Positions 24,387 through 32,964 of a stretch of 64,000 nucleotides of DNA are shown here, in pieces. The position numbers and the translations under genes are program-made. The notes beneath the pieces are model-generated. The model did not search any database, was not told where the DNA came from, and saw nothing but the letters and a program-made list of their open reading frames with translations. Every line of letters starts with the position of its first letter. Within the stretch, counting starts at the first letter, position 1. Source of the stretch: Amycolatopsis vastitatis (GTDB taxonomy: Bacteria > Actinomycetota > Actinomycetes > Mycobacteriales > Pseudonocardiaceae); the NCBI RefSeq assembly GCF_002234595.1, contig NZ_NMUL01000012.1, positions 124,001 through 188,000 of the forward strand. Direction: 5' to 3'.

Positions 24387-25910
24387 ATGTTCTTCGATCT
24401 GGGTGTCCGGGACTTCCTCGACCGCGCGGAAACGGTTTACCCGGACCGCGTCGCGGTGGTCGACGAGCCGAACCAGCCCGCGCCGAGCTGGGGTTCGCTC
24501 ACCTACCGCGAGGTGGCGCGCCGGGCCCGCGCGCAGGCCGCCAACCTCGACGCGCTGGGCGTGCCGGCCGGCGGGCGCGTCGCGATGGTGTCGCACAACG
24601 CCGCGCGCCTGCTCGTGTCGTTCTTCGGTGTGTCCGGCTGGGGCCGGATCCTGGTGCCGGTCAACTTCCGGCTGGCACCCGCCGAGGTCGAGTACATAGT
24701 GGAGCACTCCGGGGCGGAGGTGCTGATCGTCGACCCCGAGCTGGAACACCTGCTGGACCGGGTGACGGCGAAGCACGTCTTCGTCCTGGGCCGCGACGAC
24801 GAGGCGATCTGGGGCGGCGACGGGACACCGCGGCCGTGGGACGGCGACGAGTCGGCGACCGCGACGATCAACTACACCTCGGGCACGACCGCGCGGCCGA
24901 AGGGCGTCCAGCTGACCCACCGCAACATCTGGCTGAACGCCGTCGTCTTCGGCCTGCACACGACGTTGAACGACAACGACGTCCTGCTGCACACCCTGCC
25001 GATGTTCCACTGCAACGGCTGGGGCATGCCGTACGCGGTGACCGGGCTCGGCGGGCGGCACATCGTGCTGCGGAAGGTCGACGGCACCGAGATCCTGCGG
25101 CGGATCGACGAACACGGCGTCACCATCCTCTGCGCCGCCCCCGCGGTGGTCACGGCCGCGCTGGACGGCGCCGCGAGCTGGGAAGGCGAGATCCCGGGCC
25201 GCGGCCGCGTCCGGATCGTCGTGGCCGGCGCCCCGCCGCCGACGCGCACGATCGAGCGGGTCCGCGCGGAACTGGGCTGGGAGTTCATCCAGATCTACGG
25301 GCTCACCGAAACCGCGCCGCTGCTGACGGTCAACCGAATGCGCGCCGAATGGGCGGACCTCGACCCGCACGAGCAGGCCCGGCTGCTGGGCCGCGCGGGA
25401 ACGCCCGCGCTGGGCGTCCGGATCTCCGTCGACACCGACGGCGAAGTGCTCGCGCAGTCGAACCACAACCTCGACGGCTACTGGGAGAACCCTTCGGAGA
25501 CCGCGCGGGTCCAGGAAGGCGGCTGGTTCCACACCGGCGACGGCGGTTCCTTCTCGGAGGGGTACCTGACGATCGCCGACCGCAAGAAGGACGTGATCAT
25601 CTCGGGCGGCGAGAACGTGTCGTCGATCGAGGTGGAGGACGCGCTGAACTCGCACCCGGCGATCCGCGAGGCCGCGGTGATCGGCATCCCGGACGAGAAG
25701 TGGGGCGAGCTGGTGACGGCGCTGGTCGTGGTGGACACCGACGTCACAGCCGACGAGCTGATCCGGCACTGCCGTGATCATCTGGCGGGGTACAAGTGCC
25801 CGAAGCGGATAGAGTTCCTGGATGAGCTTCCTCGCACGGCTACGGGCAAGATCCAGAAGTTCAAGCTCCGGGAGCCGTTCTGGCGAGGTCAGCCGAGGCA
25901 GGTCAACTGA
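24387..25910 (+). CDS. Acyl-CoA synthetase (AMP-dependent ligase)
   Basis: 507 residues from ATG 24387. The adenylate-forming motifs are complete: phosphate loop INYTSGTTARPKGVQLTH, IQIYGLTETAP, GGWFHTGDGG, the hinge DRKKDVIISGGENVSS and the catalytic lysine region PRTATGKIQKFKLRE. It activates a carboxylic acid as acyl-AMP and transfers it to CoA. The compact size is typical of short/medium-chain or aromatic acid ligases. Monocistronic by spacing; converges with a DHFR-like gene. Confidence 0.92.
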   Translation: MFFDLGVRDFLDRAETVYPDRVAVVDEPNQPAPSWGSLTYREVARRARAQAANLDALGVPAGGRVAMVSHNAARLLVSFFGVSGWGRILVPVNFRLAPAEVEYIVEHSGAEVLIVDPELEHLLDRVTAKHVFVLGRDDEAIWGGDGTPRPWDGDESATATINYTSGTTARPKGVQLTHRNIWLNAVVFGLHTTLNDNDVLLHTLPMFHCNGWGMPYAVTGLGGRHIVLRKVDGTEILRRIDEHGVTILCAAPAVVTAALDGAASWEGEIPGRGRVRIVVAGAPPPTRTIERVRAELGWEFIQIYGLTETAPLLTVNRMRAEWADLDPHEQARLLGRAGTPALGVRISVDTDGEVLAQSNHNLDGYWENPSETARVQEGGWFHTGDGGSFSEGYLTIADRKKDVIISGGENVSSIEVEDALNSHPAIREAAVIGIPDEKWGELVTALVVVDTDVTADELIRHCRDHLAGYKCPKRIEFLDELPRTATGKIQKFKLREPFWRGQPRQVN

Positions 25911-25943
25911 GCTGCGGTTCTTCTTCGACGCGGCTCAGCGAGG

Positions 25944-26489
25944 TCACGCCGGCACGTAGGTCAGCTGGACGACGCCGTTGCCGAACGTCGCCGACTTCCG
26001 CAGCTCCAGCGGGAACGACGGACCCTGCTCGGGGAACAGCCGTTTCCCGCGGCCGACGACGATCGGGTGGAGCAGCAGGTTCAGCTCGTCGACCAGACCC
26101 TCGCCCAGCAGCCACCGCACCGTCGTGGTGCTGCCGCTGGTCATGATGTCGCCGCCCGGTCCGGCCTTCAGCGCCCGGACGGCCCCGGCCGGGTCGCCGG
26201 TCAGCAGGGTCGAGTTGTTCCAGGTGACCGCGGACAGCGTCGACGAAAGCACGTACTTGCGCACGTTGTTCATGAATTCGGCGCCTTCGTCGTCCTCGAC
26301 GGTCCGGCCGGGCCACGCCTCGGCGAACCCCTCGTACGTGACGCGCCCCAGCAGCATCGCGTCGGCCGCCGCCATCCCGCTGCCGACGGCCTGGCCGATT
26401 TCGTCGCTCCAGTAGCGCAGCGACCACTTGTCCGGAGCTTCGACCACGCCGTCGAGGGAGCTGAACAGGTTCGAGACGATCTTGCGCAT
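25944..26489 (-). CDS. DHFR-like protein (RibD C-terminal family)
   Basis: 181 residues from ATG 26489 with AAAGGGGG upstream. Family marks: KIVSNLFSSLDGVVEAPDKW, DAMLLGRVTYEGFAEAWPGR, KYVLSSTLSAVTWNNS and GLVDELNLLLHPIVVGRGKR. These stand-alone dihydrofolate-reductase-fold proteins are common in actinomycetes, usually with unknown substrates. It is distinct from the longer RibD-like protein at 16336. Confidence 0.88.
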   Translation of the reverse strand: MRKIVSNLFSSLDGVVEAPDKWSLRYWSDEIGQAVGSGMAAADAMLLGRVTYEGFAEAWPGRTVEDDEGAEFMNNVRKYVLSSTLSAVTWNNSTLLTGDPAGAVRALKAGPGGDIMTSGSTTTVRWLLGEGLVDELNLLLHPIVVGRGKRLFPEQGPSFPLELRKSATFGNGVVQLTYVPA

Positions 26490-26532
26490 GGGCCCCCTTT
26501 GGTCAGGGGTCCCACTATAAACCGCCGAAACG

Positions 26533-28845
26533 TCAAGACTGTCCACTTGCGACGGTTTCGCGCACGCGGGCGCTGTCCGACTCCGCCCGCGCCCGTTCCG
26601 CCTCCGTCGCCGGCTCCAGGCGCGCCGGGACGTCCTTGTGGTGTGGCGTGCCGGCGATCGGGTCGCGGTCCATGGCGTCCGTCAGGAGGTTGATCCGCGG
26701 TCCGCTCACCACCCGCCGGCCGTGGGCGTCGGGATGCGCCATGCCGTAGCCGTGCGGCAGGGCCAGCTGTCCCGGCCGCAGCCCGGGATCGGCCTCGGCG
26801 CGGACGACCACCCGGCCGGCCGCCGTCACGACGGCGACCCAGTCCCCCGGCGAAGCGCCGATCGACGCGAGCTCCTCGGGACGCGCCCGCAACGCGCCGT
26901 CCGGATCGGTGCGGCGCCAGTGCGGGTCACGCAGGATCTGGTTGGCGTTGTGCGTCCGCCGTTGCCCGTTGAGCAGCGAAAACGGATAGTCCGGCGCCGG
27001 CCGGTCGGCGGCCGGGTCGAGGGAGGCCAGCCAGTCCAGCAGCTCCGGCACGGCCAGGTGGACCCGTTCGCGGCGCATCAGGCTCCACACCTCGTCCTGT
27101 TCGTGGGCCGAGAACGGCGTGGGACCGGCCAGCACGCGCGAGAACAGCTCCTCGCCCAGCCGCGGCCCGGTAGCGTCACTGCCCAGCGCGCGCTGCACCT
27201 GCACGGTCATCGACTTCGCCGCGCGGTGGCAGCCCGCCCACAGCGGCGCGATCGACGCCGCGCCATCGGGCAGCGACGCGCCCAGCGTGCGGTAGAGCAG
27301 CACGGGCAGGATCGCCGCGCGCTCCGGCATCGCCTGGACCAGCGCCGCGATCCCGCCCTGCAGCTCCGGACGCGGCCCGGCGGCCAGCTCGGCGAGGACA
27401 TCGGACGGCGGCAGCACGCCCAGCGCGTCGAACAGCCGTGTGTAGATCTCGGCTTCCACGAGGGTGCCCGGCAGCGGGTCCAGCAACGGCGGCCGCAGCT
27501 GGAAGTAGTTCGTCGGCCACTCGAAGGTGAAGAGCGTGAACTCCCACTTCTCGTGCTGGGAGGCGGCGGGCAGGACGTAGTCGGCCAGCGCGGCGGTCTC
27601 GGTGTACGCGACGTCGACGACCACCGACAGCTCGGCGGCCCGCAGCGCGCGTTCGACGTCCCGCGTGCCCGCGAAGGTGTTCGCGGGGTTCGACGATTCG
27701 ACCCACACCGCACGCACCCGGTTCGGGTGGTCGGCGAGGATCTCCTCGGCCAGGGTGTTCGCCGGGAGCAGGCCGCCGATGTACTCGAACCCGGTGATCT
27801 CGGAGCGCTGCCCGGTCGTCGCACCCCACAGCGGCAGCAGCCACGAGTGCAAGTTGTTCGTGCCCTCGCGGCCGAAGTGCCCGGTGAGCAGGTACAGCAG
27901 CTTTTCGAGGTAGCTGTTGAGCGTCGAGTTCCGGCCCTGCTGGATACCCAGCTCGACGCGGACCGTCATCGCCTTCGCCGCCAAGATCAGGTCGACGGCC
28001 CGTTCGACGTCCACACGGGACACTTCCGCGTGCGCGATCCACTCGTCGACCGGCACCTTCGCCAGCACGGCGGCGACCTCGTCGAAGCCTTCGGTGCGGG
28101 CGGCGAGGAACTCCGCGTCCTCGCCGCCGCGCTCGAGGACCAGCGCGAGGATCGCGGCCAGCAGGTACGCGTCGGTGCCCGGGCGCAGCGGCAGGTGCAG
28201 GTCCGCCAGTTCGGCGGTCTCGGTGCGCCGCGGGTCGATCACGATCATCCGGCGCGCGGGGTCGTTCTTGATCGTGTTGAGCGCCTGGCGCGCGTTGGTG
28301 AACCCGTGGGCCAGCCAGGGGTTGCAGCCGAGCACGACCAGCAGGTCGCAGTGCTCGACGTCTTCGGCGGTGTGCACGCTCGTCGAGCCGAACAGCCTGC
28401 CGTTGACCCAGAAGTCGCCGGTCTTCTCCTGCGAGAGCGCGTTGAAGTGGCGCGTCGAGTTCATCCACTTCAGCAGCGACGCGCCATACGCGCCGCCGGA
28501 GTGGTTGCCCTGGCCGCCACCGCCGACGTAGGCGAACGAGCCGGGCCGCCCGGCCGCGGTGTCGGCGTCCCGGACGGCGTGCAGCTTCGCGGCGATTTCG
28601 GTGAGCGCGGTGTCCCAGCCGATCGGCTCGTGCGTGCCGTCGGGGCGACGCCGCAGCGGCGTCGTCAGCCGGTCTTCGTGGTCGCCGTACCAGGTCAGGC
28701 GCTGCGCCTTCTGGCAGAGGTAGCCCCCCGAGCGCGGGTGCGCCTTGTCGCCGCGGACGCGGGTGATCTTCCGGCCGTCGAGCTGCACCTCCAGCCCGCA
28801 GTTGAGGTAGCAGAGGCTGCACGCGGTGCGCTGCCACTCGCCCAT
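26533..28845 (-). CDS. Molybdopterin-dependent oxidoreductase (formate dehydrogenase/nitrate reductase family)
   Basis: 770 residues from ATG 28845 (GGGG 7 nt upstream). An N-terminal 4Fe-4S site is formed by Cys9, Cys12, Cys16 (CSLCYLNC) and Cys44 (GGYLCQKA). The molybdopterin domains follow: LLVVLGCNPWLAHGF, MIVIDPRRTETAELADLHL, VWVESSNPANTFAG and, at the end, the cofactor-binding barrel (ALRARPEELASIGASPGDWV). At the place where many relatives have a Cys or Sec molybdenum ligand I read FNALSQEKTG, with no Cys. No electron-transfer subunit is encoded nearby. It is the last gene of the SRPBCC-LLM operon, 11 nt after the LLM stop; substrate unknown. Confidence 0.88.
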   Translation of the reverse strand: MGEWQRTACSLCYLNCGLEVQLDGRKITRVRGDKAHPRSGGYLCQKAQRLTWYGDHEDRLTTPLRRRPDGTHEPIGWDTALTEIAAKLHAVRDADTAAGRPGSFAYVGGGGQGNHSGGAYGASLLKWMNSTRHFNALSQEKTGDFWVNGRLFGSTSVHTAEDVEHCDLLVVLGCNPWLAHGFTNARQALNTIKNDPARRMIVIDPRRTETAELADLHLPLRPGTDAYLLAAILALVLERGGEDAEFLAARTEGFDEVAAVLAKVPVDEWIAHAEVSRVDVERAVDLILAAKAMTVRVELGIQQGRNSTLNSYLEKLLYLLTGHFGREGTNNLHSWLLPLWGATTGQRSEITGFEYIGGLLPANTLAEEILADHPNRVRAVWVESSNPANTFAGTRDVERALRAAELSVVVDVAYTETAALADYVLPAASQHEKWEFTLFTFEWPTNYFQLRPPLLDPLPGTLVEAEIYTRLFDALGVLPPSDVLAELAAGPRPELQGGIAALVQAMPERAAILPVLLYRTLGASLPDGAASIAPLWAGCHRAAKSMTVQVQRALGSDATGPRLGEELFSRVLAGPTPFSAHEQDEVWSLMRRERVHLAVPELLDWLASLDPAADRPAPDYPFSLLNGQRRTHNANQILRDPHWRRTDPDGALRARPEELASIGASPGDWVAVVTAAGRVVVRAEADPGLRPGQLALPHGYGMAHPDAHGRRVVSGPRINLLTDAMDRDPIAGTPHHKDVPARLEPATEAERARAESDSARVRETVASGQS

Positions 28846-28856
28846 GACGTTCCCCT

Positions 28857-29882
28857 TCACAGCAGGTCCAGCGCGCGGCCGAGGGTCTCCAGCCGCGCCG
28901 CGGGCGTTTCGCCGGCCGGGTACAGCCGGACCGTGTCGATCCCGGTGTCACGCCAGACGCGCAGCCGTTCCCGTACCATCTCCTCGGTGCCGATCAGCGT
29001 CGTGCCGAGCACCATCTCGTCGGTGACGAGCGCGGCGGCGCCGTCGCGGTCGCCGGCCTGCCAGCGCTCACGGACCTCGGCGGCGACGTCCGCCCAGCCC
29101 TGACGGCTGTAGGCGTTGTTGTAGAAGTTCGTGGTGGCCGAGCCCATCCCGCCGAGGCTGAAGGCGAGTTCCTTCTTGCGGCCGCCGACCATGACGCGCA
29201 GTTCGTCCTCGTTGTCCGCGAAGGCGACTTCGGCGCCCTGGCAGACGTCGATGTCTTCGCGCTGCCTCCCCGCCTTCGCGAGTCCTGCGTCGAGGTGCGT
29301 GAAGTAAGCGTCGGCGCCTTCGGGCACGAAACTGGTGCCGAGCCAGCCGTCCGCGACCTCGCCGGTGAGCTCCAGCAGCTTCGGCGACAGCGTCGCGAGG
29401 TAGATCGGGATGTCCGGGTTCGGCGCGGTGGACAGCCGCATCGGCCGGGCCTCGCCGGGCAGCGGGATCTCGAAGGCCCGGCCGGAGAACGAGATCTTCT
29501 CCCCGGCGAAGGCCTGGCGGATGATCTCGACGGTCTCCCGCATCCGCGTCAGCGGCTTCGCGAACGGGACGCCGTGCAGGCCCTCGATCACCTGCGGCCC
29601 GGACGCGCCGAGCCCCAGCGAGAACCGCCCGCCGGACAGGTCGGCCAGCGTCAACGCGGCCTGCGCGATCGCGACCGGCGTGCGGGTGCCGAGCTGGACG
29701 ATGCCCGAGCCGAGCCGGATCCGGTCGGTGCGGGCGGCGAGGTACCCCAGCGCGGACGGCGCGTCCGAGCCCCACGCTTCGGCGACCCAGCAGACGTCGA
29801 GACCGAGTTTTTCCGCCTCCAGCACGAAATCCAGTGTCGCGCGCGTGTCCTTCGAAAACTCGACAGTCGTCGCGGTCTTCAT
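28857..29882 (-). CDS. LLM-class oxidoreductase (F420-dependent type)
   Basis: 341 residues from ATG 29882. Luciferase-like barrel marks: TTVEFSKDTRATLDFVLEAE, VCWVAEAWGSDA, IRLGSGIVQLGTRTP, GRFSLGLGASGPQVIEGLHG and IYLATLSPKLLELTGEVADG. The pattern matches F420-dependent members that act on steroid- or hydrocarbon-like substrates, though the substrate here is unknown. The start overlaps the upstream SRPBCC stop (ATGA), so the genes are coupled, and the molybdenum enzyme follows 11 nt later. Confidence 0.87.
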   Translation of the reverse strand: MKTATTVEFSKDTRATLDFVLEAEKLGLDVCWVAEAWGSDAPSALGYLAARTDRIRLGSGIVQLGTRTPVAIAQAALTLADLSGGRFSLGLGASGPQVIEGLHGVPFAKPLTRMRETVEIIRQAFAGEKISFSGRAFEIPLPGEARPMRLSTAPNPDIPIYLATLSPKLLELTGEVADGWLGTSFVPEGADAYFTHLDAGLAKAGRQREDIDVCQGAEVAFADNEDELRVMVGGRKKELAFSLGGMGSATTNFYNNAYSRQGWADVAAEVRERWQAGDRDGAAALVTDEMVLGTTLIGTEEMVRERLRVWRDTGIDTVRLYPAGETPAARLETLGRALDLL

Positions 29883-30376
29883 CGGTTTTCGATCCGGGCC
29901 TTGATGGCGGCGAGGTTGCCGGCCATCGCCGTCTCGAACTCCCGCATGCGGACGAAGACGATCTTCTGTTCCTTCTCGGGCATCCGGTCGATGGCGAACG
30001 ACAGCCCGGACCGGCCCGGGCCCATCCGCATCCACTGGCTCAGCCGGGTACCGCCGTTTTCGGGCTCGAGCGTGAACTTCCAGACCGCGCTCGGCTCGTC
30101 GGGATCCTGCACGGCCCACGCGAAGACGCGCGGCGCTTCGCACTCCACGACGTAGGAGGTCGTCTCCCACTCGCCGAAGGCGTCGTGCTTGCTGCGGCCG
30201 ACGAACTTGCGGCCGACCGCGCCGTCGCACCACGCGACGGACTGCAGTTCGGCGCTCATCTCGGGCATCAGCCCGATGTCGGCGACGACCGGCCAGACGT
30301 CCTCGGGTGCGGCGCCGATCCACGTGGAGACCTCGGCTGTCGGCAGGTCGGCGTACCTCGCCCCGGTCCACTCCAT
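29879..30376 (-). CDS. SRPBCC (START-like) ligand-binding protein
   Basis: 165 residues from ATG 30376 with GAGGAG upstream. The pattern TAEVSTWIGAAPEDVWPVVA at the N-terminus, GRKFVGRSKHDAFGEWET in the middle and a long C-terminal helix (FETAMAGNLAAIKARIE) is characteristic of polyketide-cyclase/SRPBCC proteins, which hold a hydrophobic ligand. First gene of the operon with the LLM and molybdenum enzymes. It may bind or present the common substrate; that is inference. Confidence 0.85.
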   Translation of the reverse strand: MEWTGARYADLPTAEVSTWIGAAPEDVWPVVADIGLMPEMSAELQSVAWCDGAVGRKFVGRSKHDAFGEWETTSYVVECEAPRVFAWAVQDPDEPSAVWKFTLEPENGGTRLSQWMRMGPGRSGLSFAIDRMPEKEQKIVFVRMREFETAMAGNLAAIKARIENR

Positions 30377-30410
30377 CGTGGTCGCACTCCTCTCGAAGAG
30401 CCGTCTGACC

Positions 30411-30443
30411 ACGATAGTTGCGTAGATAGACCTACTCTGTCAA
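30411..30443 (-). promoter_or_regulatory. Promoter of the SRPBCC operon with an operator-like dyad in the spacer
   Basis: On the minus strand TTGACA (30443-30438) is followed 18 nt later by AACTAT (30419-30414), a plausible -35/-10 pair. Between them GTAG-6 nt-CTAC (30422-30435) forms a dyad in the spacer. The HxlR gene ends just upstream, so its product is the obvious candidate to bind there. The -10 box is a weak match. Confidence 0.5.
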
Positions 30444-30445
30444 CG

Positions 30446-30949
30446 TCACTCCTGCCGCGCGAACCGCTCCTCGACGTCCGGGCGGCGCGCCAGCCGCGGC
30501 GGGAAGCCGGGACCGAGGCGCATCCGCGTGTCGTCCGGCGTCATCGGCTCGCCGCACTCGGCGCAGGCGATTTCGGCGTGCGTGTCGTGCCCGCAGGCGA
30601 GGTGGTGCACGGTGATCGGCGGGCCGGCTTCCGCGGCGAGCCACTTGTCGCCCCAGCGGGTCATGGCGAGCAGCACCGGGTAGAAGTCGCGGCCCTTCTC
30701 GGTGAGCACGTAGTCGTAGCGCACCGGCTCGGTCTGGTAGGGCACCTTCTCCAGCAGCCCTTCGTCGACCAGCCGCTTGAGCCGGTCGGCGAGGGTGTTG
30801 CGCGCGATCCCGAGCGCCTGCTGGAACTCGTCGAAGCGGCGCACGCCGTAGAAGGCGTCCCGCAGCACCAGCGGCGTCCACCAGTCCCCGAGCAGATCCA
30901 TGGTGCGCGCGATCGAGCACGGCCACTGCGCGAACGATGTCCGTTTCAT
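30446..30949 (-). CDS. HxlR-family regulator with C-terminal Cys/His cluster
   Basis: 167 residues from ATG 30949. The winged helix of HxlR proteins is clear: WPCSIARTMDLLGDWWTPLV, RFDEFQQALGIARNTLADRL and VRYDYVLTEKGRDFYPVL. After about residue 115 comes HHLACGHDTHAEIACAECGE, a Cys/His pattern able to bind zinc. HxlR regulators often sense redox or aldehyde stress through Cys. It probably controls the SRPBCC-LLM-molybdenum operon immediately downstream. Confidence 0.9.
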   Translation of the reverse strand: MKRTSFAQWPCSIARTMDLLGDWWTPLVLRDAFYGVRRFDEFQQALGIARNTLADRLKRLVDEGLLEKVPYQTEPVRYDYVLTEKGRDFYPVLLAMTRWGDKWLAAEAGPPITVHHLACGHDTHAEIACAECGEPMTPDDTRMRLGPGFPPRLARRPDVEERFARQE

Positions 30950-30981
30950 GCGGCCGAGGGTACCCCGTTTCGGAGAGAGAC

Positions 30982-31557
30982 TCAGCAGGTCAGCCGCATG
31001 ACGACGCGCCGAGCGGTGGGACGGCTGACCTCGCTGAAGCCCGCGTCGGCGAAGATGCCGGCGGTGCCGACGAACAGTTCGGCCGGCCAGGCGACCTTCT
31101 GGCCCGGTTCGACGAGCATCGGATAGCCCTCGACGGCCCGGGCACCCCGTTCCCGCGCGAAGCCCACGGCCGCTTTCGCCAGCGCCGCGCTCACCCCTTG
31201 GCGGCGGAACCCCTTGCGCGTGACGAAGCACGTCACCGCCCAGACGCCGTCGTCCGCCGGGTCCTCGTCGCGATCGGCCCAGACCAGCCGGCTGGTCCGG
31301 AGCCGCCGATAGGCCGTGCGCGGTTCGACCGCGCACCAGCCGGCGGGCTCGCCGTCGAGGAAGGCGACGAGCCCGGTCGCGCGGTCGGCCGTCTGGGCAC
31401 GGAGCCGCTCGGCGCGTTCGGCGGAAGTGCCCGAACGCCATTCGGCGGGCGTGTCCTTGAAGTACTGGCACCGGCAGCGGGCCGGATCCCCGCGGTCGCC
31501 GAAGATCGCCTGCAGGTCCGCCCAGGACGCCTGGTCGACCGATACGACAGTCAGCAT
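30982..31557 (-). CDS. GNAT-family N-acetyltransferase
   Basis: 191 residues. The N-terminal CRCQYFK and later GVWAVTCFVTRKGFRRQGVS show a GNAT acetyl-CoA loop (R-R-Q-G-V), with LVGTAGIFADAGFSEVSRP-type beta strands at the C-terminus. It belongs to the subgroup whose N-terminus carries a Cys-rich CRCQYF motif. Acceptor unknown. Sits between HxlR and cupin genes, all on the minus strand. Confidence 0.85.
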   Translation of the reverse strand: MLTVVSVDQASWADLQAIFGDRGDPARCRCQYFKDTPAEWRSGTSAERAERLRAQTADRATGLVAFLDGEPAGWCAVEPRTAYRRLRTSRLVWADRDEDPADDGVWAVTCFVTRKGFRRQGVSAALAKAAVGFARERGARAVEGYPMLVEPGQKVAWPAELFVGTAGIFADAGFSEVSRPTARRVVMRLTC

Positions 31558-31566
31558 GGTCCGAAG

Positions 31567-31947
31567 TTAGACCAGGTGCCCGGTCGTGACATCGACGTGG
31601 CCGGGCACGTCGTCGTGCACGTCGCCGACCGTGAGCGTCCCCGCCGGTTCCACCAGCAGCACGCTCGCGCCCGACTTCGACGACGGCTTGTGGAACGTGC
31701 CCTTCGGCACCACGAACACCTGGCCGCGCGCCAGCGTGACCACGCGTTCCTCCGGATCGCGCAGGCCGATCTCGATCTCGCCGTCCAGGACCAGGAAGAA
31801 CTCGTCGGTGTTCGCGTGGACGTGCCAGACGTGCTCGCCGTCGAACCGGGCGAGGCGGATGTCGTAGTCGTTGACGCGGGTGACGATCCGCGGGCTCCAG
31901 GCGGCGTCGAAGCTCGCCAGGACTTCGTTGAGGTCGATCGGGTTCAT
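31567..31947 (-). CDS. Cupin-domain protein
   Basis: 126 residues from ATG 31947. Cupin motif 1 appears as HVWHVHANTDEFFLVLDG (H-x-H and Glu) and motif 2 as FVVPKGTFHKPSS. The His and Glu residues can bind a metal. Single-cupin proteins of this size are sensors or small dioxygenase-like enzymes; no substrate can be assigned. It is divergent from the AraC/GlxA-type regulator. Confidence 0.85.
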   Translation of the reverse strand: MNPIDLNEVLASFDAAWSPRIVTRVNDYDIRLARFDGEHVWHVHANTDEFFLVLDGEIEIGLRDPEERVVTLARGQVFVVPKGTFHKPSSKSGASVLLVEPAGTLTVGDVHDDVPGHVDVTTGHLV

Positions 31948-31998
31948 GACGCCATGCTCGTCCTGGCGTACCCGGCGCGGGAGTGCTAGGAATCGCAC

Positions 31999-32964
31999 AT
32001 GCCGCAAGAATTCTCGCACCGGGTGGTCGCGATCGTCACCGAGCAGTCGAACCCGTTCGAGATGGGCGTGGCGACCGAGCTGTTCGGGCTCCGGCGCCCG
32101 GAGCTGGATCGTCCCTGGTACGACTTCACGCTCTGCGCCGCGACGCCGGAGGTGCGGATGAACCTGGGCATGTTCACGCTGTCCGGCGTCGCCGGGCTGG
32201 AGGCCGCCGACACGGCGGACACCTTGATCGTGCCCGCCCGGCCGGACACCCACGTGCCGACGGCGCCGGCGATCATCGCGGCCATCCGGCGGGCGGCCGG
32301 CCGCGGCGCCCGGCTGGTCAGCTTCTGCACGGGAGCGCTCGCCCTCGCCGAGGCGGGTGTCCTCGACGGGAAGCGGGCGACGACCCACTGGCAGTGGGCC
32401 GCTTCGCTGGCGTCGCGGTTCCCTCGCGTGCGCTGGGAGCCGGACGTGCTGTTCATCGACGAGGGCAACGTCCTCACGGCGGCGGGCAGCGCGGCTTCAC
32501 TCGACCTGGGCCTGCACCTCATCCACCGCGACCACGGCGCCGAAGTCGTCAACGCGGTCAGCCGCCGCCTGGTGTTCACCGGCCACCGCGACGGCGGGCA
32601 GCGGCAGTTCATCGCCCGCCCGGTGCCCGCGGTGCCGGAGACGTCGCTCGCCCCGGTCCTGGCGTGGGCCCTCGAGCGGCTGGACACGCCGCTGACGGTC
32701 GCCGACCTGGCCGCCCGCGCGTCGGCCAGCCCGGCGACGCTGCACCGGAAGTTCCGCGCGGAACTGGGTACGACCCCGCTGGCGTGGCTGACGACGGAAC
32801 GGGTGACGCTGGCCTGCCGCCTCATCGAGCGAGGCGAACTCCGCCTCGACCGCGTCGCCGCGGCGAGCGGGTTCGGCACGGCGGCGAACCTGCGGCTGCA
32901 GCTGCGGCGCCACACGGGTCTCAGCCCGAGCGCCTACCGCCGCCGGTTCGGCCCGGCCGCGTAA
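31999..32964 (+). CDS. GlxA/FtrA-type AraC regulator with DJ-1/PfpI domain
   Basis: 321 residues. Residues about 8-190 are a DJ-1/PfpI-like domain with the nucleophile-elbow SFCTGALALAEAG. The C-terminal 100 residues are an AraC HTH: PLTVADLAARASASPATLHR and RVAAASGFGTAANLRLQLRR. Such regulators respond to small molecules in amine, arginine or quaternary-ammonium metabolism. It is divergent from the cupin gene by 51 nt and overlaps the convergent TetR gene by 44 nt. Confidence 0.9.
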   Translation: MPQEFSHRVVAIVTEQSNPFEMGVATELFGLRRPELDRPWYDFTLCAATPEVRMNLGMFTLSGVAGLEAADTADTLIVPARPDTHVPTAPAIIAAIRRAAGRGARLVSFCTGALALAEAGVLDGKRATTHWQWAASLASRFPRVRWEPDVLFIDEGNVLTAAGSAASLDLGLHLIHRDHGAEVVNAVSRRLVFTGHRDGGQRQFIARPVPAVPETSLAPVLAWALERLDTPLTVADLAARASASPATLHRKFRAELGTTPLAWLTTERVTLACRLIERGELRLDRVAAASGFGTAANLRLQLRRHTGLSPSAYRRRFGPAA

